Shown here in pieces: positions 33,573-42,312 of a stretch of DNA of 64,000 nt (positions are counted from its first letter, which is position 1; each line of letters begins with the position of its first letter). The stretch is taken from positions 62,001 to 126,000 of the forward strand of contig NZ_BOSG01000002.1 in assembly GCF_018403225.1 (NCBI RefSeq). The letters run 5' to 3'. The notes below the pieces were generated by a model. It did no database searches and was not told the origin of the DNA. It was given only the letters and a program-made list of their open reading frames with translations. Source of the DNA: Paenibacillus sp. J23TS9 (GTDB taxonomy: Bacteria > Bacillota > Bacilli > Paenibacillales > Paenibacillaceae). A program made the position numbers and the translations under genes.

Positions 33573-35597
33573 CTAGTTATCGTCCGGGTTACGGATGATG
33601 CTCAGCCCCTCCACATGCTTCCGCTGCATCAATTTGCTCTTCTTGCGGTTCTCCTTGCTCTCAAAGATAATGTCGAAGTCGTAATCGTCAGGATATAGGT
33701 TCCCTTTTTCAATATACGGCTTCAGCCGTTTCCGGTTGATCTTCAGCTTCTGCTTCTGAATCATTACGCCGACCATGCCTTTCGCATCTTCCTCTTGATA
33801 GATGATGCCAACCCGGCCCACGGAGCTGACATATACCGCATCTCCAATCTCAAACCTGGCTTTCTTGGGATTATTCTCTGGCTCAGATTCCATGCCGTCT
33901 TTCAGAGAATTCTTCCTTTTCCCGTTTTCAGATTGGCGATCATTGTTCTTCCCTCCGGAATTCGGATGTCTTAGTCCGGCATGATCCAGCGGTTCGGCTT
34001 CCTCCTGTGGTTCATCCGAGCGCATGCCTAGTTCAGGAGCAATCTCCGGCATCGCTACAGCCAGCTGCGGCTTATGACTCTGCAAAATATGCCGTGACCG
34101 TCCGATAATTCCGGAAGGCATGCCCAGCTTCGTGGCAATTTCAATCGCATAGCTTTGGCCCGATTCGCCGATCGTCAAGCGGTACATGGGCTCCAGTGTG
34201 TCGACATCGAATTCCATTCGCGCATTCTGAAAGCCCGGGGTGCGGGAAGCAAAGCCCTTCAGCTCGTTAAAATGGGTCGTCACCATCATCATCGCACCAC
34301 GCCCGTTAAGCTCCTCGAGAATTGCGATGGAAAGGGACATTCCCTCACCCGGATCCGTACCTGCCGCAAGCTCATCAATAAGAAGCAGCGTAGACCGGTC
34401 AGCAGCATCCACCATAGCGATCAATCTGCGGATTTGGGCTGAAAATGTGCTGAGCGACTGCTCTATGCTCTGGCCGTCCCCAATCGCTGTCATGACATTG
34501 CCGAATACGGCGAATATGCTCCCGTCTTCCACAGGCACGAGCAACCCCGACTGAACCATCAGCGTCAGCAGCCCGAGCGTTTTTAACGCTACGGTTTTGC
34601 CGCCGGTATTGGGTCCGGTAATAATCAGGGAACGGTAACCTTTCCCCATTTCCAGATAAAGCGGCACCATCGTTTTCAGCATCAGAGGATGCTTCGCACC
34701 GCGGAGCCGGATCAGTCCATCAGCGTTTAATTGAACAGACCTACCCCCAATGGAGCGTCCGTATTTGGCTTTGGCAAATATAAAATCATAGTTTCCCGTA
34801 ATGTCGATGTTCAGCTGAAGTTCGTTACTTGATGCTTCCAGCATGCCTGTCAGCATGCTCAGCACCACACCTTCCTCCCGCGCCTCATCAGCCTCCAGCA
34901 TGCCGAGCTCCGTTTGAAGCAGGGATATTTCCTCCGGCTCGACAAATACCGTCTGGCCACTGGTCGATTGATCGAGCACCGCTCCCTTGATTTGCTTGTG
35001 GTATTCCCTCTTCACCGGTACGACATAACGTCCGCCGCGCACACTGACCAGATGCTCCTGCAGAATCGAGCCGTGCCGCGACAGGATCGCGCTCATTTTT
35101 TTCTGAATCCGCTCCTTGATAACGGCAATTTTTTTGCGGACCTTCTCCAGCTGCTTGCTGGCCTGATCATCCACTTTGCCAAACCGGATACAGCGCTCAA
35201 TCTCACTCTTCAGGCGCGGCAGCTCCTCCATAGATGATGCGTAGCTGCTGACCGTTGGTGCAATCTCCCTTTTCCCGGCCATATACTTTCTAAGCTGGCT
35301 GCAGCTGTGTAAGAAGATCTGCACGGCCGCGAAATCCTGCTCTGAGAACAGATACCCCGTATGCAGCAGCGAGGTGATATGCTCAATGCCCTCAAGTGAA
35401 GGCAGCGGTACGCTTGCTCCCTTATCCAGGAGAGCCTTGGCTTCCGCGGTTTCCAGAAGTGCGGATTCTATGGCCCTCAGGTGGCTTCCCGGCACCAGGT
35501 CCTCAATATGCTTCCTGCCTGCGTAAGATACTGCGTATTCAAGCAGCCTCTCCTTTAATTTGTCATACTCCAGCATGCTCATCGTTATGTTGTCCAT
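33573..35597 (-). CDS. MutS2-like ATPase lacking the Smr domain
   Basis: About 674 residues; canonical MutS2 (RqcU) has ~785. MutS2 proteins act on branched DNA and rescue collided ribosomes. The lever/clamp helices span ~1-300; the ATPase has Walker A GPNTGGKT, Walker B LLLIDELAAGTDP and ST motif GAMMMVTTHF. A KOW-like barrel (IGDAVYVSSVGRVGII, KLKINRKRLKPY) follows, but the protein ends ~45 residues later with no Smr nuclease. Start: ATG 35597 (AGGAGG 12 bases away) or ATG 35606 (3 bases away). Probably a paralogue beside a full-length copy elsewhere. Two terminator-like hairpins precede it. Confidence 0.88.
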   Translation of the reverse strand: MDNITMSMLEYDKLKERLLEYAVSYAGRKHIEDLVPGSHLRAIESALLETAEAKALLDKGASVPLPSLEGIEHITSLLHTGYLFSEQDFAAVQIFLHSCSQLRKYMAGKREIAPTVSSYASSMEELPRLKSEIERCIRFGKVDDQASKQLEKVRKKIAVIKERIQKKMSAILSRHGSILQEHLVSVRGGRYVVPVKREYHKQIKGAVLDQSTSGQTVFVEPEEISLLQTELGMLEADEAREEGVVLSMLTGMLEASSNELQLNIDITGNYDFIFAKAKYGRSIGGRSVQLNADGLIRLRGAKHPLMLKTMVPLYLEMGKGYRSLIITGPNTGGKTVALKTLGLLTLMVQSGLLVPVEDGSIFAVFGNVMTAIGDGQSIEQSLSTFSAQIRRLIAMVDAADRSTLLLIDELAAGTDPGEGMSLSIAILEELNGRGAMMMVTTHFNELKGFASRTPGFQNARMEFDVDTLEPMYRLTIGESGQSYAIEIATKLGMPSGIIGRSRHILQSHKPQLAVAMPEIAPELGMRSDEPQEEAEPLDHAGLRHPNSGGKNNDRQSENGKRKNSLKDGMESEPENNPKKARFEIGDAVYVSSVGRVGIIYQEEDAKGMVGVMIQKQKLKINRKRLKPYIEKGNLYPDDYDFDIIFESKENRKKSKLMQRKHVEGLSIIRNPDDN

Positions 35598-35643
35598 GAG
35601 TTTCATGAACCTCCTTTTTTTCTTTTCATGTGCAAAAAAACGC

Positions 35644-35682
35644 AAAAAAGGGACAAAGAATGCATACGCGATTCCCTGTCCC
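35644..35682 (-). terminator. terminator-like hairpin in mutS2 leader
   Basis: GGGACA/TGTCCC with inner GAAT/ATTC and a TTTTTT run on the minus strand, 47 bases before the mutS2-like start. It could attenuate that gene. Confidence 0.6.
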
Positions 35683-35722
35683 CTGTGCTCCTGCAAGTTT
35701 CAATCCCTTTGTTAAACGCAAA

Positions 35723-35749
35723 AAAACCGTGCTGCAAGAGCACGGTTTT
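35723..35749. terminator. second hairpin upstream of mutS2-like gene
   Basis: AAAACCGTGCT, loop GCAAG, exact complement; minus-strand side has seven T. Tandem with the hairpin at 35644. Confidence 0.75.
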
Positions 35750-36094
35750 CAAAAGGCCATCGTTTTCGGACTTCAGCCGAAGAAGATGCCTTAGAGTTAA
35801 CAAAGAAAGAAACAGCAGCCAAGGTGCCGTTTGATGCTTCGCGTGTTCTTAACTATTTCCAAGATCGTGCAGAGCAAATTAGCACAGGCCATATCGTAAA
35901 ATGCAGCCATGCTTTTTGAATCTGCTGGAAAGGACATAAGAAAATAAAGCTGCCTTCATAGGCATACTTACCCTGTGTCTTTCCTGCGATCTGTTATGGA
36001 ATTTGATTAGTTAAGAACTACCACCGTCATCAAAATCTCTCCCTTGGTTTAGGATGAGGTAAATTTAACAATATTTTTAACTCCTGTCAAGCCT
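35750..36094. other. gap with possible coding remnant
   Basis: A plus-strand frame without start codon runs from 35716 to the stop at 35919 and has protein-like composition (ALELTKKETAAKVPFDA, LNYFQDRAEQISTGHIVK). I do not recognise a family; it may be the tail of a lost gene or chance. From 35920 to 36094 nothing is seen. Confidence 0.25.
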
Positions 36095-37786
36095 TTATGC
36101 TTTCAGCATGTACACCCTGGATTCATAAGGGCGAAGCCGGGCCGTTTTACTGAGATCATCATCGCCTTTGACAGGATAATTGGAGATCAACAGCTCTTTC
36201 GATGCAAGATGCAGGCTGCTCGGGAGGTTCAACTCCGGCTCCTCTCCAAAAAAGTTGAGTATAACCAGCAGGCAAACATCTCCGAGGGTACGGGTAAAGG
36301 CATAGATTTGAGTGTCCAGCGGAAGCAGGAGCTCATATTTCCCATACACAATGACTTCATGCTCCTTGCGCAGGGCAATCAGCTTCTTGTAATAATAGTA
36401 AATGGAATCCGGATCCTTCAAGGCATCCTCCACGTTGATCAACGGATAGTTCGAATTCACTCTGATCCAAGGGGTACCTTTTGTAAAGCCTGCTTCTTCG
36501 CTCTTGTTCCACTGCATCGGCGTTCTGGCATTATCCCTGCTTTTTTTCCAAATGACCTCCATGATCTGCTCTTCCGGAACGCCTTGGTTCATTTGTTCCT
36601 CATAGAAATTGAGCGTCTCCACATCCCGGTAATCATCGATGGACTGAAAGGCAATGTTCGTCATCCCAATTTCTTCGCCCTGATAAATATACGGCGTTCC
36701 CTCAAGCATATGAATGAAGGTCCCCAGCATTTTTGCCGACTCCACACGATATTTATTGTCATCCCCAAAACGTGAAACCGAACGCGGCTGATCATGGTTG
36801 CACCAGTAGTTGGCATTCCATCCCTGGTCATGCAGAACCGTCTGCCAATTGCTCATGACCTTCTTCAGCTCAAGCAAATTCCATGGACGCATATTCCATT
36901 TTCCCGAACCCCCGGATGCCGCATCCAGCTGCATATGCTCAAATTGGAACACCATGTTCAGCTCATTACGGGTGTCGCCCACATAGCTGAGCGCCTGCTC
37001 CGGGCCAAGGCCGGAGGTTTCACCCACAGTCATGATATCGTAATGGAATAAGACACGCTCATAGAGATTGTTTAGCAGGGTATGCACGTTTTCCAGATTG
37101 GAAAACAGCTCATAAGCGCGTACCGTCGGCAGATGGTTCGGATTCTCTCCATCCGGCAGCCCTACAGCCTTCACGATATGAGCTATCGCGTCAAAACGGA
37201 AGCCGTCGACCCCTTTTTTCAACCACCATTCCACCATCTCATGCATGCTGTCGATGACCTTCTCATTTTCCCAGTTCAGATCAGGCTGATGCTTGGAGTA
37301 GAGATGAAGGTAATATTCATCCGTCGTTTCGTCATACTGCCAGACGGAGCCGCTGAAGTAGGATTCCCAGTTGTTCGGGGGTCCACCGTTTTTGCCCTTG
37401 CGCCAAATATAAAAATCCCGTTTCGGATTGTCCTCCGAAGCCCGCGATTCAATAAACCACGGATGCTCGTCCGAGGTATGATTTAACACCAGGTCCATCA
37501 TGATTTTCAGGCCGCGCATATGCGCTTCTCTAAGCAGCCGATCAAAATCATCCATCGTTCCGAATTCCTTCATGATGTCCTGGTAATCACAGATGTCATA
37601 GCCGTTATCATGATTCGGCGATTTGTAGATGGGACAAATCCAAAGTACATCTACACCAAGCTCCTTCAGATAATCCAGCTTCGACATGATTCCCCGCAAA
37701 TCACCAATTCCGTCGCCATTCGCATCCATGAAGCTGATCGGATAAATTTGGTACACTACGCTTTCTTTCCACCACTTTTTGTTCAT
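36095..37786 (-). CDS. GH13 oligo-1,6-glucosidase / alpha-glucosidase
   Basis: 563 residues, full length for this GH13 group. Cytoplasmic (no signal peptide); cleaves isomaltose-type or related short alpha-glucosides. All GH13 regions are visible: DLVLNHTS, GFRFDAIAH (nucleophile Asp), VGETSG (acid/base Glu), WCNHDQPR (third Asp). Opening WWKESVVYQIYP and GDGIGDL are typical. It could also be a trehalose-6-phosphate hydrolase, but no PTS or treR is nearby. ATG 37786 has AAAGGAG 6 bases upstream; the longer frame to 37918 is spurious. Monocistronic. Confidence 0.93.
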   Translation of the reverse strand: MNKKWWKESVVYQIYPISFMDANGDGIGDLRGIMSKLDYLKELGVDVLWICPIYKSPNHDNGYDICDYQDIMKEFGTMDDFDRLLREAHMRGLKIMMDLVLNHTSDEHPWFIESRASEDNPKRDFYIWRKGKNGGPPNNWESYFSGSVWQYDETTDEYYLHLYSKHQPDLNWENEKVIDSMHEMVEWWLKKGVDGFRFDAIAHIVKAVGLPDGENPNHLPTVRAYELFSNLENVHTLLNNLYERVLFHYDIMTVGETSGLGPEQALSYVGDTRNELNMVFQFEHMQLDAASGGSGKWNMRPWNLLELKKVMSNWQTVLHDQGWNANYWCNHDQPRSVSRFGDDNKYRVESAKMLGTFIHMLEGTPYIYQGEEIGMTNIAFQSIDDYRDVETLNFYEEQMNQGVPEEQIMEVIWKKSRDNARTPMQWNKSEEAGFTKGTPWIRVNSNYPLINVEDALKDPDSIYYYYKKLIALRKEHEVIVYGKYELLLPLDTQIYAFTRTLGDVCLLVILNFFGEEPELNLPSSLHLASKELLISNYPVKGDDDLSKTARLRPYESRVYMLKA

Positions 37787-37820
37787 ATCCGTCTCCTTTC
37801 CCGTTAGAGTTCGACTATCC

Positions 37821-37849
37821 TTTACAAGTCGGTGTGAACACTTTATAAT
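37821..37849 (+). promoter_or_regulatory. strong sigma-A promoter reading toward NhaD-like gene
   Basis: TTTACA, exactly 17 bases, TATAAT: 11 of 12 consensus bases. It lies between divergent genes and 70 bases later meets a terminator, before any gene begins. Confidence 0.65.
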
Positions 37850-37855
37850 TATTGT

Positions 37856-37954
37856 AAACCATTTTTCATGTTCCCCTTTCACATTGGGGCAAGTTATTTC
37901 AAATCGCATAGACAACATTCGGAGGAGCCTGCCACGTGCGGGCTCCTTTTGTCT
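37856..37954 (+). ncRNA. candidate small RNA or attenuated leader
   Basis: Expected transcript from the promoter at 37821 to the terminator GGAGCC-T-GC/GC-G-GGCTCC with TTTTGTCTTTTTTT (37924-37954), about 100 bases. It contains a CCCC-TTTCACATT-GGGG hairpin (37872-37889 region) and no open frame with a ribosome site. Not matched to any riboswitch class that I know. Confidence 0.4.
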
Positions 37955-38027
37955 TTTTTTGCCTTCTCGTCCTTCTTGAGGTCCGCATGTGGCAAGCTTC
38001 TCCTGGAATTAAAGGAGGAATTAGAAC

Positions 38028-38037
38028 TTGATATAAT
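38028..38037 (+). promoter_or_regulatory. extended -10 promoter of NhaD-like gene
   Basis: TTGATATAAT gives TGN plus a perfect TATAAT, with a poor -35. It is 55 bases before the ATG and could serve the transporter independently of the upstream promoter. Confidence 0.5.
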
Positions 38038-38091
38038 GCTAAATCTAATGACATGACGGACCGCAACGAAGAACATTACGGGGAGGAAATT

Positions 38092-39372
38092 ATGGAACAA
38101 CAAACGATTTTGGCTATTGCTATCTTTTTAATTGCTTATGCACTGATTATTTCGGAGAAAATCCACCGCACGATCGTCGCCATGATTGGCGGGGCGCTGA
38201 TGGTGATTCTCGGAATTGTAAGCCAGGAAAAAGCTATCCATCATATCGATTTCAATACACTCGGTCTCTTGATCGGGATGATGATCATTGTCAACATCAC
38301 GGCGGAAACGGGACTATTCAAGTTTGTCGCCATCTGGGCCGCAAAAAAAGCCAAGGGGCGGCCGCTGGCCATCCTGCTTGTCCTCATGCTGCTCACTGCG
38401 GTTGGGTCTGCATTTCTGGACAATGTAACCACTGTACTGCTGATGGTGCCCGTTACCTTTAGTATTACACGCCAACTGCGGGTCAATCCGATCCCGTTTC
38501 TGATCACGCAAATTATTGCTTCCAATGTCGGCGGTACAGCAACCTTGATTGGCGATCCGCCGAACATTATGATCGGCAGTGCCGTCAAGGAATTAACGTT
38601 TATGGCCTTCATTCAAAACCTGATGCCAATTGCGCTGGTTATCCTTGCCCTTCTGATCCCGATTTTCATTTTTCTCTTCCGCAAACAGATCAAAACAACG
38701 CCTGAGCTGATGCAGAGCATTATGGATCTGGACGAGAAGGAGCTTTTGACAGACCGTAAGCTGCTGACCAAGTGCCTGACCGTACTTGGACTTACGATTT
38801 TCGGATTCTTCATCCATCAGCTCGTTCACATTGAATCCGCCACGGTGGCTCTGGCTGGAGCTTTCCTGCTTCTGCTGCTGACCGGAGAGCATATGCTTGA
38901 GGAAGCATTCGCCAAGGTAGAGTGGCCTACGATTTTCTTCTTTATTGGATTGTTCATACTCGTAGGCGGCCTCATCGAAACGGGAGTGATCGCCACACTG
39001 GCTGAAAAGGCGGTTGCGCTCACCGGAGGCAATGTGACCTCGACCTCCATGCTGATTCTATGGCTGAGCGCGATCGCCTCCGCCTTCATCGACAACATCC
39101 CGTTTGTTGCAACGATGATTCCAATGATTCAGGATATGGGTAGCATGGGCGTAAGCAATCTGGAGCCCTTATGGTGGAGTCTCGCGCTTGGTGCATGCCT
39201 CGGCGGAAACGGTACACTGATTGGTGCCAGCGCGAATCTGATCGTTGCCGGCATGGCGGCCAAAGAGGGATATACGCTGAAATTCACGACATTTATGAAA
39301 TATGGTTTTCCCATTATGATTTTGTCCGTTATTCTAGCTAGCGGCTATGTATATTTACGTTATTTAATGTGA
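38092..39372 (+). CDS. ArsB/NhaD family ion transporter
   Basis: 426 residues, 11-12 membrane helices, ion transporter superfamily. Two inverted halves each carry the family motifs: SAFLDNVTTVLL and GDPPNIMIG in the first, SAFIDNIPFVATMIP and GGNGTLIGASANL in the second. Members include arsenite efflux ArsB, Na+/H+ antiporter NhaD and the human P protein; no arsenic genes are nearby, so Na+ or an organic anion is as likely. ATG 38092 has GGGGAGG 5 bases upstream; an ATG at 38053 has none. Followed by a small gene 51 bases later. Confidence 0.9.
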   Translation: MEQQTILAIAIFLIAYALIISEKIHRTIVAMIGGALMVILGIVSQEKAIHHIDFNTLGLLIGMMIIVNITAETGLFKFVAIWAAKKAKGRPLAILLVLMLLTAVGSAFLDNVTTVLLMVPVTFSITRQLRVNPIPFLITQIIASNVGGTATLIGDPPNIMIGSAVKELTFMAFIQNLMPIALVILALLIPIFIFLFRKQIKTTPELMQSIMDLDEKELLTDRKLLTKCLTVLGLTIFGFFIHQLVHIESATVALAGAFLLLLLTGEHMLEEAFAKVEWPTIFFFIGLFILVGGLIETGVIATLAEKAVALTGGNVTSTSMLILWLSAIASAFIDNIPFVATMIPMIQDMGSMGVSNLEPLWWSLALGACLGGNGTLIGASANLIVAGMAAKEGYTLKFTTFMKYGFPIMILSVILASGYVYLRYLM

Positions 39373-39423
39373 TAAATGAAGTAAGTGGGGAATATGTCAA
39401 TTCATCGAAATGGAGGCGCCAGC

Positions 39424-39705
39424 ATGCTGACCTATCGCTGCAACGAGGATGTTGCTATCATAACGGAGACCATTAATGAAGAGGATGTCGAGTTTCGGAT
39501 TCACCTGCTTCAGGAAGATCCCTATCTGGGTCGTCTAAAAGAAATACGACGCTACTTTGAAGATAATGATATCTACACGGATGCGCTTTTCTATATTTAC
39601 AAAAACCACGAATATGGTGCCATCGTTCGCAAAGCCTATTATACGGATTTTGTGTTAGCACTGATGAAGCATGGTTTGCTCCGCCGTGTGGAATGGAAGG
39701 ACTGA
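39424..39705 (+). CDS. conserved small protein of unknown function
   Basis: 93 residues, not recognised. Acidic N-terminal half (ETINEEDVEFRIHLLQEDPYLGRL), then aromatic-rich helices (YTDALFYIYKNHEYG, YYTDFVLALMKHGLL). No membrane segment, Cys pair or known motif. ATG 39424 with GGAGG 7 bases upstream. Lies directly after the NhaD-like gene and is probably cotranscribed. Confidence 0.7.
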   Translation: MLTYRCNEDVAIITETINEEDVEFRIHLLQEDPYLGRLKEIRRYFEDNDIYTDALFYIYKNHEYGAIVRKAYYTDFVLALMKHGLLRRVEWKD

Positions 39706-39724
39706 TCCGCAGAGTAGAGAACAT

Positions 39725-39742
39725 GGAGGGCGAAAGCCCTCC
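39725..39742 (+). terminator. terminator, short GNRA hairpin
   Basis: GGAGGGC-GAAA-GCCCTCC with a T-rich but interrupted tail. Confidence 0.55.
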
Positions 39743-39813
39743 TATTTCTTTGCCCTAATCTTTTCCTACACGGTATCGAGTTCGTCCATGAAAAATACGA
39801 AATTGTCCACCTG

Positions 39814-40704
39814 TCAATGGTCGTTCATATGGATTTTATAAAAGGCATGCCGGTACTCGGTTGGAGTCATATTTTCATATTTTTTAAACAGTCTCATAAA
39901 ATATTTCTCGTCATGAAAGCCTACAAACTCCGCTATGCTCCTTATGCTCATTGAGCTGCGGGTCAACAAATCCTTTGCCTTGGACATTTTCATCAGATGT
40001 ATGTATTCCTGCAGATGGTAGCCTGTCTTCTTCTTGAAAAATCGAGACAAATAATCTTTGTTGTACAGGAACTTATCCGCCACATCGGAAACGGAAATCT
40101 CCTCCTTCATATGAATCCGTATCCATTCAATCATTTCGGATATAATCTTGTCGCCCTCAGGCAGCTTGGATGAATTGTAATAATCGGTTATCATTTGCTC
40201 CGACAATTCAATCAAGAGAGACGTCGTGATGTAGCAAGCCGCTTGCTGCGTATAGTAATGTGAATTAACCACATGCTGCAGCTGCTGAAATAGGATGTTT
40301 ACCCGCTCTACAGAGGACGGTGCATAATAAAGCGGAATACATACTTCTGAAAAATACTTGGTCGAGTCCGGCTTGTTAAGCTTGGACAGCTCACCTGCCA
40401 GCTGCTCGTCATCCAACAATTCATAGTCTCCGTCTGTAATGAAATGAAACCAAAAGAAGGATACTCCGCTCTCGCACATTCGATACCCCTGATGAATCTC
40501 TCCAGGTAGCAGCAATAGCACATCGCCGGACCTGACCTCGTACTCCGTATTTCCTTGTGAAATATAGAGGCACTTACTGATCCCGATAATAATTTCAAAA
40601 GAGTCCAAAACTCTCTCGCTATGCGCCCAGGGAATGTTGGACACAAACACTCCCCCGGACACAAATTCCACAGGCTTTTCAATATTCGCCTTCAAGTAGT
40701 ACAT
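39814..40704 (-). CDS. AraC family regulator
   Basis: 296 residues. N-terminal cupin sugar-binding region (DVLLLLPGEIHQGYR), C-terminal double helix-turn-helix from ~residue 190 (ISVSDVADKFLYNKDYLSRFFKKKTGYHLQEYI and SIRSIAEFVGFHDEKYFMRLFKKYENMTPTEYR). It is divergent from the arabinoside ABC and GH127 genes and is their likely activator, with an L-arabinose-containing sugar as effector. GGGAGG precedes the ATG. Confidence 0.93.
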   Translation of the reverse strand: MYYLKANIEKPVEFVSGGVFVSNIPWAHSERVLDSFEIIIGISKCLYISQGNTEYEVRSGDVLLLLPGEIHQGYRMCESGVSFFWFHFITDGDYELLDDEQLAGELSKLNKPDSTKYFSEVCIPLYYAPSSVERVNILFQQLQHVVNSHYYTQQAACYITTSLLIELSEQMITDYYNSSKLPEGDKIISEMIEWIRIHMKEEISVSDVADKFLYNKDYLSRFFKKKTGYHLQEYIHLMKMSKAKDLLTRSSMSIRSIAEFVGFHDEKYFMRLFKKYENMTPTEYRHAFYKIHMNDH

Positions 40705-40868
40705 CCGGTCCCTCCCCTCTCTCCATGATTATCTGGAATTCCACTCAAATCTATCATCATGTCAGAAAACACTGAATTTTGACAGCGCTTTTATATATAT
40801 CGAATCTGTCCACCTAATGTGGCTTAACCGCTACTTACAACCCGTATATCAGATGCTAATATATTTTT

Positions 40869-40882
40869 TGTAAACGCAATTA
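40869..40882 (+). promoter_or_regulatory. cre-like site upstream of sugar operon
   Basis: TGTAAACGCAATTA matches TGWAANCGNTNWCA at 12 of 14 positions, 60 bases before the binding-protein gene, in the right place for CcpA repression. The 238-base gap also has a small CCAC/GTGG repeat near 40811; no gene. Confidence 0.45.
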
Positions 40883-40942
40883 TAGTCTCTTTGCGAAGCG
40901 TATTGGTCAGGTACTTTAACTTGTGAAGGAGGGTCTATCGGG

Positions 40943-42253
40943 ATGAAAAAGCTACGTATTGTTTCGACCATGATACTAAGCTCGCTCCTATTTACTGCTT
41001 GCTCGAACTCAAATGCAGGTACTACGCCGTCTCAAGAAAATGCCGGGGAAGTCGTTACTTTGAAGTTTATGGGCTGGGAAGCAAGCCCCCTGGAAACCCA
41101 ATCCGTCAAAAAGGGCTTGGAACATTTTATGCAGGAGCATCCAAACATCAAAGTGGACTACCAGCCTGTGCCCAACACACAATATCCGCAAAAATTGCTG
41201 ACTATGCTGGCCGGAAACGCTGCCCCGGATGTCTTCTTTCTTGGAGCGACCGAATACCGGTCATTCCAGAAACGGAATGTACTCCTGGATTTGACGGATA
41301 ACTTCGAAAAGGATATGTCGCTCGACGATTTCATTCCTTCCTCCGCTCAAATCATGAACATCGACGGAAAAATCTTCGGTGTGAGCAGCTGTATCGTTTC
41401 CCCTGTACTTTACTATAACAAGGATGTATTTGACAAAACTGGAATGGCTTATCCCCCGAGTGACCCGGCTAAAGCGTGGACATGGGATCAATTTGTCGAT
41501 ACAGCCAAGAGGCTTACGGTTAAAGATGGCAGCAAGGTCGTACAATACGGCGCATTCGGATTTGAAAATTTCTATGTAGGCACCTCTGAGATATTGTCCA
41601 ACGGAGGCATGTTGTTCAGCAATGACTACTCAAAAATGAATATCAACACTCCTGAAGTTAAACAGGTCATGCAAAATATTCTCGATCTTAGAGTTAAAGA
41701 CGGCGCATCCCCTACAGCCAAGACGCTGGAGAGCGTGGGTATGAAGGCAAATCAGATGCTGCAGACCGGTAAGGTCGCCATGGTGGCAGACGGCTCCTGG
41801 GCGCTTCAAGAGCTTGCTACGATGGGCTTCCCTGTTGGCGTAGCCGCTTTGCCTACATTTAAGGATGCCAAAACGACGGGGCAAGCGCATGTTCATGCTG
41901 CTTCAGCTAAAACAGCCCATCCTGAAGAAGCTTGGGAGCTGCTGAAATTCTTATCCTCAGAGGAGTACCAAATCTCCAACATCAAAGAGGGATTATGGAT
42001 GCCCAACCGCAAGTCGCTGTATACCGAAGAAGGCGTCAATAAATGGTTTAATGATAAGGTTCACCCGGCGGGCTTTAAAGAGCTGCTCCCTTACTTCTCA
42101 AACGCCGAAGTCTATCCTTTTCCGATGATCACTAAAAACATAGTTAATGACATTATCACAGAAGAAACGGATAAGCTGTGGTATTCCGGCCAAAGCGTCG
42201 ACGACACGCTGAAAAACATAGAAAACCGCTCCAACAAAGAGCTCGCCAAATAA
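40943..42253 (+). CDS. sugar ABC transporter substrate-binding lipoprotein (CUT1)
   Basis: 436 residues. Lipoprotein signal peptide with lipobox LFTAC (Cys ~20), then a family-1 solute-binding protein fold (LKFMGWEASPLE, VDYQPVPNTQYPQKLLTMLAGNAAPDVFFLGA). Captures oligosaccharides at the outer membrane face and delivers them to the two permeases downstream. AGGAGG precedes the ATG. First gene of a four-gene operon ending in GH127, which points to arabinosides as substrate. Confidence 0.95.
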   Translation: MKKLRIVSTMILSSLLFTACSNSNAGTTPSQENAGEVVTLKFMGWEASPLETQSVKKGLEHFMQEHPNIKVDYQPVPNTQYPQKLLTMLAGNAAPDVFFLGATEYRSFQKRNVLLDLTDNFEKDMSLDDFIPSSAQIMNIDGKIFGVSSCIVSPVLYYNKDVFDKTGMAYPPSDPAKAWTWDQFVDTAKRLTVKDGSKVVQYGAFGFENFYVGTSEILSNGGMLFSNDYSKMNINTPEVKQVMQNILDLRVKDGASPTAKTLESVGMKANQMLQTGKVAMVADGSWALQELATMGFPVGVAALPTFKDAKTTGQAHVHAASAKTAHPEEAWELLKFLSSEEYQISNIKEGLWMPNRKSLYTEEGVNKWFNDKVHPAGFKELLPYFSNAEVYPFPMITKNIVNDIITEETDKLWYSGQSVDDTLKNIENRSNKELAK

Positions 42254-42312
42254 AAAGAATGGTATGAAATTGTAGCGATAATCAGAGGCTCCAAACTATG
42301 AGAGGTGATCCT

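Noticed and set aside
35628..35834. 68-codon plus-strand frame
   Set aside because: It runs through two terminator hairpins and its product is basic and low in information.
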